A stretch of 27,570 nt of DNA from positions 1 through 27,570 of the forward strand of contig DAIRVC010000017.1 of NCBI GenBank assembly GCA_036803025.1, given 5' to 3'. How positions within the stretch are numbered: position 1 is the first letter of the stretch; every line of letters starts with the position of its first letter. This DNA comes from DAIRVC01 sp036803025. GTDB lineage: Bacteria; Chloroflexota; Anaerolineae; Anaerolineales; E44-bin32. The notes beneath the pieces are model-generated. The model worked only from the letters and a program-made list of their open reading frames with translations. It was not told the origin of the DNA and did no database searches. Both the position numbers and the translations under genes were made by a program. This document shows, one piece after another, positions 6,896 through 14,816 of the stretch.

Positions 6896-7795
6896 ATGAA
6901 ACGAGCCGTCAGCATCAGCATAGGGTCATCGCAACGCGACAAGGTGGTCGAGGTCGAGCTGCTCGGGGAACACGTGCGCATCGAGCGCATCGGGACCGAT
7001 GGGGACATGGAGAAGGCGGCGCGCCTCTTCCAGGAGCTGGATGGGAAGGTGGATGCCTTCGGACTGGGCGGGACCGATCTCGGCCTGCGCGTGGGCGAGC
7101 GCTGGTATCCGCTGTACTCGGTGCAGAAGATCGTGCGCTTCGTCCGGATCACACCGCTGGTGGATGGCGCCGGCTGGAGGAACGCGATCGAATCGCGCCT
7201 GGCCCAGTTTGTCGACCACCAGCTGGGTGAGGCGGTCCAACCGCGCCGAGTGCTGGTGACCTCCGGCGCCGATCGCTGGAGCATGGCGCAATCATTCTAT
7301 GAAGCCGGCTACGAGTGCGTCTTCGGAGACCTGATGTTCGCCCTCGGCATTCCGATCCGGCTGCGGAGCACACGGCAGCTGAGGACTCTGGCGGCGGTCC
7401 TGCTGCCGATCGTCGGGCGGCTGCCGTTCGAGTGGGTGTATCCCACCGGCGAGAAACAAGAGAAGCGCACGCCCAAGTGGGGCGGCGACTACGTCTGGGC
7501 GAAGGTCATCGCCGGCGACGCACACTACATCAAGCGCTTCATGCCCGATCGGCTCGACGGCAAGATCATCGTGACCAACACGACCACCGAGCAGGATACG
7601 CAGCTCTTCCGCCAGGCAGGTGTGCCCTACATGGTCACCTCCACGCCGGTGCTGGAAGGGCGATCATTCGGGACCAACATGATGGAGGCGGCCTTGACCG
7701 CCGCGGCCGGGAAAGGCCGGGCACTGCAGCCGGTGGAACTGGCGGCCATGCTTGAGAAGCTGGGTACGGACCCTCAGTTGCACCGGCTTAACTGA
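6896..7795 (+). CDS. Conserved protein of the family labelled quinate/shikimate 5-dehydrogenase
   Basis: The 299-aa product starts at ATG 6896 with AGGA five bases upstream. I recognise the overall wording (SISIGSSQRDK, RIERIGTDGD, VDAFGLGGTDL, FGDLMFALGIP, LPFEWVYPTG) as a family carried by Chloroflexota and Deinococcota and usually named quinate 5-dehydrogenase in databases. The name is not supported by anything I can see: there is no clear GxGxxG dinucleotide motif in a normal setting and no shikimate gene nearby. IIVTNTTTEQDTQLFRQAGVPYMVTSTP near residues 222-250 suggests a second alpha/beta domain. It is soluble and probably first in a run of four close genes ending with the PAP2 phosphatase. 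Treat the function as unknown. Confidence 0.75.
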   Translation: MKRAVSISIGSSQRDKVVEVELLGEHVRIERIGTDGDMEKAARLFQELDGKVDAFGLGGTDLGLRVGERWYPLYSVQKIVRFVRITPLVDGAGWRNAIESRLAQFVDHQLGEAVQPRRVLVTSGADRWSMAQSFYEAGYECVFGDLMFALGIPIRLRSTRQLRTLAAVLLPIVGRLPFEWVYPTGEKQEKRTPKWGGDYVWAKVIAGDAHYIKRFMPDRLDGKIIVTNTTTEQDTQLFRQAGVPYMVTSTPVLEGRSFGTNMMEAALTAAAGKGRALQPVELAAMLEKLGTDPQLHRLN

Positions 7796-7815
7796 CGGCG
7801 CCCGGATTGGCACCC

Positions 7816-8193
7816 ATGCCGTCGCGCCTATCTCAGAGCTTCCGTGAGAAAGTCTACTTGATCGTGCGTGCCATCCCGCGCGGGCGGGTGATGACCTACG
7901 GGGACATCGCCGCCTTGATCCCGCCGCCGGAAGAGGTCGATTGGCTGGCCTACCGGCGCATCCGGGCGCGTTGGGTGGGCTATGCCCTGCGCGCCTGCCC
8001 GGACGAGCTCCCCTGGCAGCGCGTGATCAACCGGCAGGGCCGGGTCAGCCCGCGGCCGGGGCACGGCCCGCACGCGCAGCGCACCCTCCTGCGGGGCGAG
8101 GGGGTTATCTTCGACAGGCTGGGCCGAGTGAATCTTGAACGCTACGCCTGGGTGCCGAGCGAATCTTGGCGGGCCGCGCGAGGTCTGCTTTGA
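7816..8193 (+). CDS. Alkyltransferase-like (ATL) DNA-binding protein
   Basis: The fold of O6-methylguanine-DNA methyltransferase is clear: VYLIVRAIPRGRVMTYGDIAALI gives the helix-turn-helix entry, then VGYALRACPDELPWQRVINRQGRVS. In active enzymes the last segment reads PCHRV with the acceptor cysteine; here it is PWQRV, so the Cys is Trp. ATL proteins bind O6-alkylguanine, flip it and hand the lesion to nucleotide excision repair without removing the alkyl group. The length, 125 aa from ATG 7816, fits; a TTG at 7807 would add three residues. The C-terminal 30 residues extend past the core. No good ribosome site is visible, and it starts 20 bases after the preceding stop. Confidence 0.88.
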   Translation: MPSRLSQSFREKVYLIVRAIPRGRVMTYGDIAALIPPPEEVDWLAYRRIRARWVGYALRACPDELPWQRVINRQGRVSPRPGHGPHAQRTLLRGEGVIFDRLGRVNLERYAWVPSESWRAARGLL

Positions 8194-8218
8194 CGACCTC
8201 TCGGAGACGGAGGCGCGC

Positions 8219-8998
8219 ATGTACGCGTTCGTGACGGCTGCCGGCGTCCCCTCACCGGATGACCCGCTGTATGCGGAGACGCAGGGCCGGCCGAAGGCGA
8301 TGCTGGAGATCGCCGGCAGGCCGATGTTGCAGTGGGTGCTGGATGCGCTCGGTGAGGCGCGCCGCGTCGAGGGGGTCGTCCTGGTCGGCGCCGAATCAGT
8401 CAATGGCCTGACCTGCTCCAAGCCGCTCACGCGCATCCCCGATCAGGGTGGGCTGCTGGCCAATGTCGAAGCGGGCGCGAACGGGATCCTGCGCCTCGAC
8501 CCTTCGGCCGCCCAGGTGCTGGCCGTCTCCAGCGACATCCCCGCCATCACCCCGCAGATGGTCGATTGGACCATCGAGTCCGCCTCGGCTAGCGACGATG
8601 ACCTGGACTACATGGTCGTCGACCGCGAGACGATGGAGGCGCGCTTCCCGGGGTCGAACCGCACCTATGTCCGGCTCAAGGACGAGGAGGTCTGCGGGTC
8701 CGACATGAACGTCATGCGCGCCGGCCTGGTCAACGACCGGGCCTTCTGGGAGAAGCTGGTCTCGGCGCGCAAGAATCCGCTCAAACAGGCCTCACTCCTG
8801 GGGCCGGATCTGCTGTTTCTTATCCTGGCTCGCCAGATGAGTCTGTCGCGGGCCGAAAGGATGGTCAGCCGCCGGTTGCGCCTGCGCGGGCGAGTGATCC
8901 GCTGTCCGTACGCCGAGATGGCCATGGATGTGGACAAACCGCATCAGTTGGCGCTGCTACGGGAAGACCTCGGTCGTCGGGAGGTCCGCCCAGCATGA
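8219..8998 (+). CDS. MobA-like nucleotidyltransferase family protein
   Basis: ATG 8219 has GGAGG five bases upstream, the best start in this frame, giving 259 aa. The N-terminus MYAFVTAAG followed by GRPKAMLEIAGRPMLQWVLDAL is an NTP-transferase nucleotide-binding segment, with the usual RMG step replaced by a longer acidic insert (PSPDDPLYAETQ) before the lysine. VLAVSSDIPAITPQMVDW supplies the metal-binding Asp in the SDxP context, and EMAMDVDKPHQLALLREDL is the family's closing Asp motif. These enzymes move a nucleotide from CTP or GTP to a phosphorylated acceptor. The acceptor is unknown; molybdopterin is one family example, but no Mo genes are nearby. It overlaps the PAP2 gene by four bases (ATGA), hinting at a phosphorylated lipid or polyol substrate. 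Confidence 0.8.
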   Translation: MYAFVTAAGVPSPDDPLYAETQGRPKAMLEIAGRPMLQWVLDALGEARRVEGVVLVGAESVNGLTCSKPLTRIPDQGGLLANVEAGANGILRLDPSAAQVLAVSSDIPAITPQMVDWTIESASASDDDLDYMVVDRETMEARFPGSNRTYVRLKDEEVCGSDMNVMRAGLVNDRAFWEKLVSARKNPLKQASLLGPDLLFLILARQMSLSRAERMVSRRLRLRGRVIRCPYAEMAMDVDKPHQLALLREDLGRREVRPA

Positions 8999-9510
8999 GC
9001 CTCGCTCGCTGGCTCGAGGCCGATGCCCATTGGTCCGAGCACCTGCGGGTGGCCGAGCAGCCCGGCTGGCGGCGCACGGCGGCCGCTGTCCTGGCGCACT
9101 CCGGCGATTCGTGGTTCTGGGGTCTGGGGCTGGCGCTGCTGTGGTGGCGAGGCACGCCGGCCTGGCGGGGCGTCGCCGGCAGGACGTTCATCGCCGTCGC
9201 CGCGCTGGCGCTGATCGTGCTGGTCATCAAGTTCGTGGTCCGCCGCCGCCGCCCGCAAGGGGAGTGGGGGGCCATCTACCGCACCACCGATCCGCACTCC
9301 TTCCCCTCCGGCCATGCCGCCCGGGCGATCCTGCTGGCGGTCTTGGCGACCGGCTGGGCTCCGGCCTGGACGGCGGTTGTGCTATGGGTCTGGGCGCCGC
9401 TGGTCGCGCTAGCGCGCGTGGCCATGGGGCTGCACTACTTGTCGGACGTGATTGCCGGCGTCGTCCTGGGCCTGGCGGCCGGCGGGCTGGCGCTCAGCCT
9501 CCTTGCCTGA
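8995..9510 (+). CDS. PAP2-family membrane phosphatase
   Basis: The ATG at 8995 overlaps the previous stop. The 171-aa protein carries the three PAP2 signatures in order: KFVVRRRRPQGE (KxxxxxxRP), then HSFPSGHAAR (PSGH) and ARVAMGLHYLSDV (SRxxxxxHxxxD type). Four or five hydrophobic segments surround them, so the active site faces the outside of the membrane. Members remove phosphate from undecaprenyl pyrophosphate, phosphatidic acid or phosphatidylglycerol phosphate. The substrate is not determined by the sequence. Translational coupling to the nucleotidyltransferase suggests the two act on one lipid- or sugar-phosphate pathway. A strong hairpin follows 21 bases downstream. Confidence 0.9.
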   Translation: MSLARWLEADAHWSEHLRVAEQPGWRRTAAAVLAHSGDSWFWGLGLALLWWRGTPAWRGVAGRTFIAVAALALIVLVIKFVVRRRRPQGEWGAIYRTTDPHSFPSGHAARAILLAVLATGWAPAWTAVVLWVWAPLVALARVAMGLHYLSDVIAGVVLGLAAGGLALSLLA

Positions 9511-9531
9511 AGGGGAGCATCGCCAATGCCA

Positions 9532-9555
9532 CGGGGCGGCCGAACGGCCGCCCCG
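9532..9555. terminator. Bidirectional hairpin between convergent genes
   Basis: CGGGGCGGCCG at 9532-9542 pairs perfectly with CGGCCGCCCCG at 9545-9555 around a two-base centre. It lies between the ends of the PAP2 gene (+) and the LCP gene (-), where a two-way terminator is expected. There is no T-run on either strand. Confidence 0.65.
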
Positions 9556-9594
9556 CTGACGCGCGCCTGGCTGCTTCCGGCTCTCGAGGGCAGG

Positions 9595-11007
9595 TCAGGG
9601 CCCGGTGTAATCCGCGCCGACGATGACCGCCAGATCCACTGGACTGTCCGGGACAGTCTGGCTGAAGATCTGACTCTGTGTAAGGTTGAGAAGCTGCATC
9701 AGATAGCGGGCCGTGTAGGGGTTGCCGGTGTAATCCAGGATCACCGTCCTGGCGTAGCCCATCTGATCCGCATTGGCCACGTTGACGACGTTGATGCCCT
9801 GCCCGCGCAGGTAATCGGCGGCTCGCGTGGCAATCCCCTCGATCCCGGCGCCGTTCAGGACCTCGACGGAGGCCGCTTCCTGCGCCGAGGCGGAGGCCGG
9901 GTCTGAGACATCGATCGATGGGCCGACCGCGTCGGTCATGGTGAAGATCTGATCGCGCAGCATGCGGATCTGGTCGGGGACGGGTTTGAGCACCTGGGCG
10001 CCGTCCGGCAGAGTCTCGAGCACGACCATGTCCGGCGGACCGATAATGCCCTGGTGGATGTTCTCGACCGGGATCTGCAACGCCAGCAGGCCCAGCGAGA
10101 CCATCTGCTCCAGCGTCAGGTTGGTGCGGATCCCCGAGGCGACTTCGTTATACAGCGCCGGCGCACGCGGCAAGAGCGTCGTGATTCCGTCGACGTTCAG
10201 GATCGCGTCGCGCACCGCCAGAAGGACCTGCTGCTGGCGCTGAGCGCGGTCGAAATCGCCGCCCTCCGTCCGGCGTGAGCGGGCATAGGCGAGTGCCTGG
10301 GCGCCGTCGAAGTGGTACGGGTGCGGGTAGAGAGCCATCCCCGGCTGGCCGATCGGGTTGATGCGCAGCTCTTCGGTCACCAGAATGTCGACGCCGCCGA
10401 TCTCATCGATCGCCCGCTCGAAGGCGGCGAACTCGATCACGGCGTAGAACTGGATCGGGACCCCGATGACGCTCTCGACCGTGCGCATGGCCAGCCCCGG
10501 CCCGCCGCCGGGATGGCTGCCGTCGCCCGGATAATCGAACTGGTCGCCAAGGTAGAAGGCGGTGTTGATGCGGTTGTGCCCGAACTCGGGGACCTCGACC
10601 CACAGGTCGCGCGGGATCGACAGAACCCCGGCCGTGTGACTGACCGGATCGATGGAGACGAGCATCATCGAATCCGAATGGGCCGCGTCGGCGCCGGCTT
10701 CCCAGTCGCGGTAGTCCAGGCCCATCGCCAGGATGGTGATCCGGTCCGTGCCGTTCCAGGGCACGGGCGTGACCTGAACGTCGACGGCCGCGGCTCCGGG
10801 CGCACCAGGCGTGGTCTGCGTGCCCGAATCCTGGAACAGCGGCGGCAGACCGCTGCCGTCCCACGCGGCGAACACGTTGCGGACGGAGTTATAGATCAGA
10901 ATCCCCGCGACCACGGCTGTCAGCGCGAACGCGCCGCCAAGGGCCCAGATCACCCAGTTGGGGAAGCTGTGACTTCCGCTTTCGGCTCGGGCAGATCTCG
11001 AACGCAT
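9595..11007 (-). CDS. LytR-CpsA-Psr (LCP) family protein with LytR C-terminal domain
   Basis: This 470-aa protein begins with a short cytoplasmic stretch and one transmembrane segment (about residues 18-40), then a Gly/Pro/Thr linker. The LCP domain covers roughly residues 85-320: HSDSMMLVSIDPVSHTAGVLSIPRDLWV, then GHNRINTAFYLG, then IDEIGGVDI and ALAYARSRRTEGGDFDRAQRQQQVL, holding the conserved Asp/Arg residues that bind the polyprenyl pyrophosphate. The LytR_C domain occupies about 380-470, starting VEVLNGAGIEG. LCP proteins transfer anionic or capsular glycopolymers from lipid carriers to the envelope. The protein faces outside. A TATAAT-type -10 lies directly beyond the stop of the ABC-F gene, so it has its own promoter. 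Confidence 0.9.
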   Translation of the reverse strand: MRSRSARAESGSHSFPNWVIWALGGAFALTAVVAGILIYNSVRNVFAAWDGSGLPPLFQDSGTQTTPGAPGAAAVDVQVTPVPWNGTDRITILAMGLDYRDWEAGADAAHSDSMMLVSIDPVSHTAGVLSIPRDLWVEVPEFGHNRINTAFYLGDQFDYPGDGSHPGGGPGLAMRTVESVIGVPIQFYAVIEFAAFERAIDEIGGVDILVTEELRINPIGQPGMALYPHPYHFDGAQALAYARSRRTEGGDFDRAQRQQQVLLAVRDAILNVDGITTLLPRAPALYNEVASGIRTNLTLEQMVSLGLLALQIPVENIHQGIIGPPDMVVLETLPDGAQVLKPVPDQIRMLRDQIFTMTDAVGPSIDVSDPASASAQEAASVEVLNGAGIEGIATRAADYLRGQGINVVNVANADQMGYARTVILDYTGNPYTARYLMQLLNLTQSQIFSQTVPDSPVDLAVIVGADYTGP

Positions 11008-11041
11008 CGCGCTTTCAACACTCCCGGGTCAGATTCGGCGG

Positions 11042-11047
11042 ATTATA
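11042..11047 (-). promoter_or_regulatory. Candidate -10 of the LCP gene (TATAAT followed by CCGCCG)
   Basis: On the minus strand TATAAT occupies 11047-11042 and is followed by CCGCCGAATC, 34 bases before ATG 11007. It abuts the stop codon of the ABC-F gene (11050-11048), so upstream promoter elements would lie inside that gene. No good -35 is visible. Confidence 0.5.
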
Positions 11048-12940
11048 TCACGCTCGATTCCGTTCCGCTTCCAAGCGCTCCCACTCCGCCAGCTGCTCCT
11101 GCAACTCGCGCTCCACGCCCTGGTACTGCTGGCCGAGCACGCGCACCTGATCGACGTCGGTGCCGGCACGCTCGATCTCCAGGCTCAGCTGGCTGAGCGT
11201 CTGCTCCAATGCATGAATGCGCTGAAGGACGTCGTCCACTGCCGCGGGCCGGGCCCGCCTGGTGCGCGGGGCCGGCCCCGACCGCGGCGCCTTCGCCATC
11301 GGCGGCGGCTGTGCCGCCTTCGACGCTTGCAGGTACTCGGCGTAACCGCCGTGGAAGACGCCCAGCTCCTTCTCCTGTGGTGCGACCGTCCAGACCTGAG
11401 TGGCCAGTGCGTTGATCAAGTAGCGATCATGCGAGACGAGCAGGATCGTGCCGGGGAATGCCGCCAGGGCCTGCTGCAGGATCTCCTGCGAGGGCAGATC
11501 GAGATGGGTGGTCGGTTCGTCCAGCAGCAGGAGGTTGGCGCCCTCGAGGATGAGCACGATGAGGGCCAGGCGGGCCCGTTCCCCTCCCGAGAGCACCTCG
11601 ACCGGTTTGAAGACGGCATCGCCGGTGAACAAGTAGTGCGAGAGGAGGTTGCGCGCTTCGGCGGGCTTCATGGACGGCGCCGCGGCCAGGACGACGTCGA
11701 GCACCGCCCGGTCGAGTGGCAGGCCGGCGTGCGCCTGCGCGAAGTAGCCGACGTGCACGCCGGCTCCCAGCCGCACGCGGCCGGCGTGCGCGGGCAGCTC
11801 GGCCAGCAGTGTGCGCAAGAAGGTCGTCTTGCCGGCGCCGTTCGGACCGATGAGCGCGGCGCACTCACCCCGCGTCAGCACCAGGTCCGGGACGCGGAAG
11901 AGCGGCGCCGCCGCATCGGCGAAGCCGACGGCCAGATCCAGCGTCTCGACCACGCGGTCACCCGACCGCTCCGCCGCACCGAATTCGATGTGGACGCTCC
12001 GCTCGCGGCGAGGCGCAGCCAAGGGCGAATCGTGAAGCAGGCGCTCGAGTCGCTTCCGCCGGCCTTGCGCCTGGCGCGTGTTCTGCCCGGCGATATTGCG
12101 GCGGATGTACTCCTGCTCCTTGCGGAGATGTTCCTGCTGCGCGCGGTGGGCGTCGAGCTGCAGCTGACGCCGCTGCCCGCGCTGCTGCATGTACGCGCTG
12201 TAGTTGCCGCGGTATGTCTCCACACCCTCGGCCGTGAGTTCCCAGACCACGTCGACGGCCTGGTCGAGGAGGAAGCGGTCATGCGAGACGATCAGCGCGG
12301 CGCCGGGCCAGTCTCTGAGCCAGCCCTCCAGCCACTCGATCGCCTGTAGATCGAGGTGGTTGGTAGGCTCGTCCAGCACGAGCAGGTCGGGATCTTCAAG
12401 GAGCAAGCGCGCCAGGTGAGCGCGCGTCTGCTCGCCGCCGGAGAGCCGCGCCAGCGGCTGCGGGTGTTCGAGCGGCGTGAAGCCCAGGCCGGTCAGCACC
12501 TGGCGGATGCGGGCCGGGTAGATATATCCGCCGGCACGTTCGAAGGATTCCTGAAGCGGGCCGTAACGCGCCAGCGCGGCGGCGGCCCGCTGCGGGGTCT
12601 CCATCTCGGCCTCCAGCCGGGAGAGCTCGGCCTCCTGCTCCCGCAAGGCGGCAAAGGCCCCCAGGCACAGTTCGTAGAGCGTCTGGGAGGCGGAGGCCCC
12701 GAACACCCGGCTGTCGACCTCTTGCGGCAGGTAGCCGATGCGCAGGCTGCGCGCCCGTTGCACCAGACCGCGATCCGGGCGCTCCAGCCCGACCAGGATG
12801 CGCAGGAGCGTGGTCTTGCCGACCCCGTTGGGGCCGACCAGAGCGATCCGCGCTTGGTGGGGGACGGCGAGGGAGACGCGGCCGAAGAGGTCCTCAGCCC
12901 CGTACGACTTGGCCAGGTCCGAGGCACTGATCAGCGACAT
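11048..12940 (-). CDS. ABC-F family ATPase (ribosome-associated or resistance type)
   Basis: From ATG 12940 the protein is 630 aa with two ATP-binding cassettes and no membrane segment, the ABC-F plan. The first has GPNGVGKTT, LSGGEQTRAHLARLL and LLVLDEPTNHLD; the second has GPNGAGKTT, LSGGERARLALIVLI and LLLLDEPTTHLD. The linker between them, rich in Gln/Arg around AYMQQRGQRRQLQLDAHRAQQEHLRKE, is the P-site tRNA interaction region. A coiled coil ends the protein (IHALEQTLSQLSLEIERAG onward), as in Uup- and YfmR-like members. The family acts on stalled ribosomes or protects against antibiotics. The in-frame extension upstream of 12940 lacks homology. The putative -10 is only 15 bases before the ATG, leaving a very short leader with no ribosome site. 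Confidence 0.92.
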   Translation of the reverse strand: MSLISASDLAKSYGAEDLFGRVSLAVPHQARIALVGPNGVGKTTLLRILVGLERPDRGLVQRARSLRIGYLPQEVDSRVFGASASQTLYELCLGAFAALREQEAELSRLEAEMETPQRAAAALARYGPLQESFERAGGYIYPARIRQVLTGLGFTPLEHPQPLARLSGGEQTRAHLARLLLEDPDLLVLDEPTNHLDLQAIEWLEGWLRDWPGAALIVSHDRFLLDQAVDVVWELTAEGVETYRGNYSAYMQQRGQRRQLQLDAHRAQQEHLRKEQEYIRRNIAGQNTRQAQGRRKRLERLLHDSPLAAPRRERSVHIEFGAAERSGDRVVETLDLAVGFADAAAPLFRVPDLVLTRGECAALIGPNGAGKTTFLRTLLAELPAHAGRVRLGAGVHVGYFAQAHAGLPLDRAVLDVVLAAAPSMKPAEARNLLSHYLFTGDAVFKPVEVLSGGERARLALIVLILEGANLLLLDEPTTHLDLPSQEILQQALAAFPGTILLVSHDRYLINALATQVWTVAPQEKELGVFHGGYAEYLQASKAAQPPPMAKAPRSGPAPRTRRARPAAVDDVLQRIHALEQTLSQLSLEIERAGTDVDQVRVLGQQYQGVERELQEQLAEWERLEAERNRA

Positions 12941-12955
12941 GGGATCTCGCGGCGG

Positions 12956-12961
12956 ATTATA
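12956..12961 (-). promoter_or_regulatory. Candidate -10 of the ABC-F gene (TATAAT followed by CCGCCG)
   Basis: On the minus strand TATAAT lies at 12961-12956, followed by CCGCCGCGAGATCCC and the ATG. Transcription starting at the usual distance would leave about eight leader bases, so the message is almost leaderless. Confidence 0.5.
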
Positions 12962-13018
12962 CCGTAGGCGCGTCTGCCTCCGGCCGGGGACCAGGACCCA
13001 GGGCGCAGGCCGTTGGGC

Positions 13019-13024
13019 TATAAT
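13019..13024 (+). promoter_or_regulatory. Candidate -10 of the membrane protein-selA operon (TATAAT, TCCGGCC)
   Basis: A perfect TATAAT is followed by TCCGGCCACG, 29 bases before ATG 13054. It is divergent from the ABC-F promoter 57 bases away. I see no -35 near consensus at 16-18 bases. Confidence 0.55.
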
Positions 13025-13053
13025 TCCGGCCACGCTGAGGAACGTCTCCAAGA

Positions 13054-13449
13054 ATGTCCGTGTTGCCATCGCCGCGCTACCGTGGCCTGATGATTGCGGC
13101 GGCCGTCATGGCTGCGCTCGGCTGGCCGGGCGTCATCCTGGTGGTGACGACCACCCTGCCGACTGTCGGGCCGCGCTGGCTGTTCTTCTTCCTGTGGTCG
13201 CTGGCCATCACCGGCACGTCACTCCCCTTCCTGTGGATCCTGCACCGGCGCTTCGACCCGCGCCGCGCGCCGGCGGCGGTGCTGCTGCGCCAGGGCGTGT
13301 GGGTCGGGCTCTTCGCCAGTGTGTGCGTCTGGCTGCAGATCAATCGCAACCTCAGCCTGACCCTGGCAGTTCTGATTGGCGGGGGGCTGGCCGCCTTCGA
13401 ATGGCTCATCCGGCTGCGCGAGCGCTCACTCTGGAGGCCCGAGTCGTGA
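13054..13449 (+). CDS. Small four-helix membrane protein, function unknown
   Basis: The 131-aa product has four hydrophobic segments: about residues 11-31, 42-65, 75-92 and 98-114, with basic residues between the second and third (HRRFDPRRAP) and at the C-terminus (RLRERSLWRPES). There is no signal-peptide cleavage site or cofactor motif. ATG 13054 follows a TATAAT-type promoter by 29 bases, with GAGGAA about 13 bases before the start. Its stop overlaps the GTG start of selA (GTGA), so the two are translationally coupled, yet nothing in the sequence links it to selenium. I do not recognise a named family. The position suggests either a conserved neighbour of selA in this lineage or chance operon membership. 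Confidence 0.7.
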   Translation: MSVLPSPRYRGLMIAAAVMAALGWPGVILVVTTTLPTVGPRWLFFFLWSLAITGTSLPFLWILHRRFDPRRAPAAVLLRQGVWVGLFASVCVWLQINRNLSLTLAVLIGGGLAAFEWLIRLRERSLWRPES

Positions 13450-14816
13450 GCCTGCGCGACCTGCCCTCGGTCGACCGATTGCTGCAGACCGACGAGGCGC
13501 GCGCCCTGCAGACCGACTACGGACGCCCGCTGACCGTGCAGGCCGTGCGACTGGTACTGGAGGGCGCCCGCCAGGCCGTCCGCAGCGGCGGCGGATCGCC
13601 CTTGCCGGGGCAGATCCTGCTCCAGGCGCACCAGACGCTCCAGGATTGGCTGGCGCCGACGCTGGTTCCGGTGATCAACGCCACCGGCGTGATCATCCAC
13701 ACCAACCTCGGGCGCGCCCCGCTCAGCCCGGCGGCGCGTCGGGCGCTGGCCGGCGCTTGCGGCGCCGTGACGCTCGAGTTCGATCGAGCGCGCGGCGGGC
13801 GCGGCCTGCGCGATCAGCACGCCGAGGACCTGCTGCTGCGCCTGACCGGCGCGCAGGCCGCCCTGGTGGTCAACAACAACGCCGCCGCCGTCCTGCTGGC
13901 GCTCACGACCCTGGCGCGCGGCAAGGAGGTCCTGATCTCGCGCTCGCAGCTGGTCGAGATCGGCGGCGGCTTCCGTGTGCCGGACGTCTTGAAGCAGTCG
14001 GGGGCGCGGCTGGTCGAGGTCGGCACGACCAACCGCACGCACCTGGCCGACTTCGAAGCTGCGCTCAGCGCACGGACCGGCGTGATCCTGAGGGCGCATC
14101 ACTCCAACTTCAAGATCATTGGTTTCACGACCGAGCCGTCGCTGGCGGAGCTGGTCGGTCTGGGCGCCCGGCAGCGGGTCCCGGTAGTCGATGATCTGGG
14201 CTCGGGCGCGCTGCTCGACACCTCCGTGTTTGGGCTCGGGCATGAGCCGACGGTGCAAGAATCAATCCAGGCGGGCGCGGCGGTCGTGTGCTTTTCGGGG
14301 GATAAGCTTCTCGGCGGGCCGCAAGCGGGGATCATGGTCGGGACGGCCGCGCTGCTCGAGCCTATGCGCCGGCATCCGCTGGCGCGCGCCCTGCGGCCGG
14401 ACAAGCTTTGCCTGGCTGCGCTGGCGGCCACACTGGAGCACTACCTGCGCGACGAGGCGCTGCGCGAGGTCCCGGTCTGGCGTATGATCGCCGCCCCGCT
14501 GGAGGAGTTGCAGCGGCGGGCGCTGGCCTGGCAGACGCGCTTGGGGCAGGGCGAGGTGCGGCCGGGCCGGTCCACCGTCGGCGGTGGCAGCCTGCCGGAG
14601 GAGACGCTGCCGACCTGGCTTCTGGCGCTGCCCGGGCCGCGGCCGAACGCGTTGGCGGCGCGCCTGAGGCTTCTGGACGTAGCGGTGATTGCCCGGGTCG
14701 ACGACGACTGCGTCGTCCTCGACCCGCGCAGCGTTTTGCCCGAGGACGACGAGATCATGCTGGCCGGCCTCTCCGCTGCCCTGGGTGCCGGACGGCCGCC
14801 GAGGGATGAGAAGTGA
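13446..14816 (+). CDS. selA: L-seryl-tRNA(Sec) selenium transferase
   Basis: SelA is a PLP enzyme that converts seryl-tRNA(Sec) to selenocysteyl-tRNA(Sec) using selenophosphate. From GTG 13446 the protein is 456 aa, the expected size. The N-terminal domain LPSVDRLLQTDEARALQTDYG precedes the landmark INATGVIIHTNLGRAPLS. GGRGLRDQHAEDLLLRLTGAQAALVVNNNAAAVLLAL and SRSQLVEIGGGFRVPDVLKQSGA follow, then VVDDLGSGAL and the PLP lysine K287 in FSGDKLLGGPQAG. The presence of selA implies selenoproteins and the partners SelB, SelC and SelD elsewhere in the genome. selB, the common neighbour, is missing here; an M24 peptidase overlaps the 3' end instead. Confidence 0.94.
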   Translation: MSLRDLPSVDRLLQTDEARALQTDYGRPLTVQAVRLVLEGARQAVRSGGGSPLPGQILLQAHQTLQDWLAPTLVPVINATGVIIHTNLGRAPLSPAARRALAGACGAVTLEFDRARGGRGLRDQHAEDLLLRLTGAQAALVVNNNAAAVLLALTTLARGKEVLISRSQLVEIGGGFRVPDVLKQSGARLVEVGTTNRTHLADFEAALSARTGVILRAHHSNFKIIGFTTEPSLAELVGLGARQRVPVVDDLGSGALLDTSVFGLGHEPTVQESIQAGAAVVCFSGDKLLGGPQAGIMVGTAALLEPMRRHPLARALRPDKLCLAALAATLEHYLRDEALREVPVWRMIAAPLEELQRRALAWQTRLGQGEVRPGRSTVGGGSLPEETLPTWLLALPGPRPNALAARLRLLDVAVIARVDDDCVVLDPRSVLPEDDEIMLAGLSAALGAGRPPRDEK

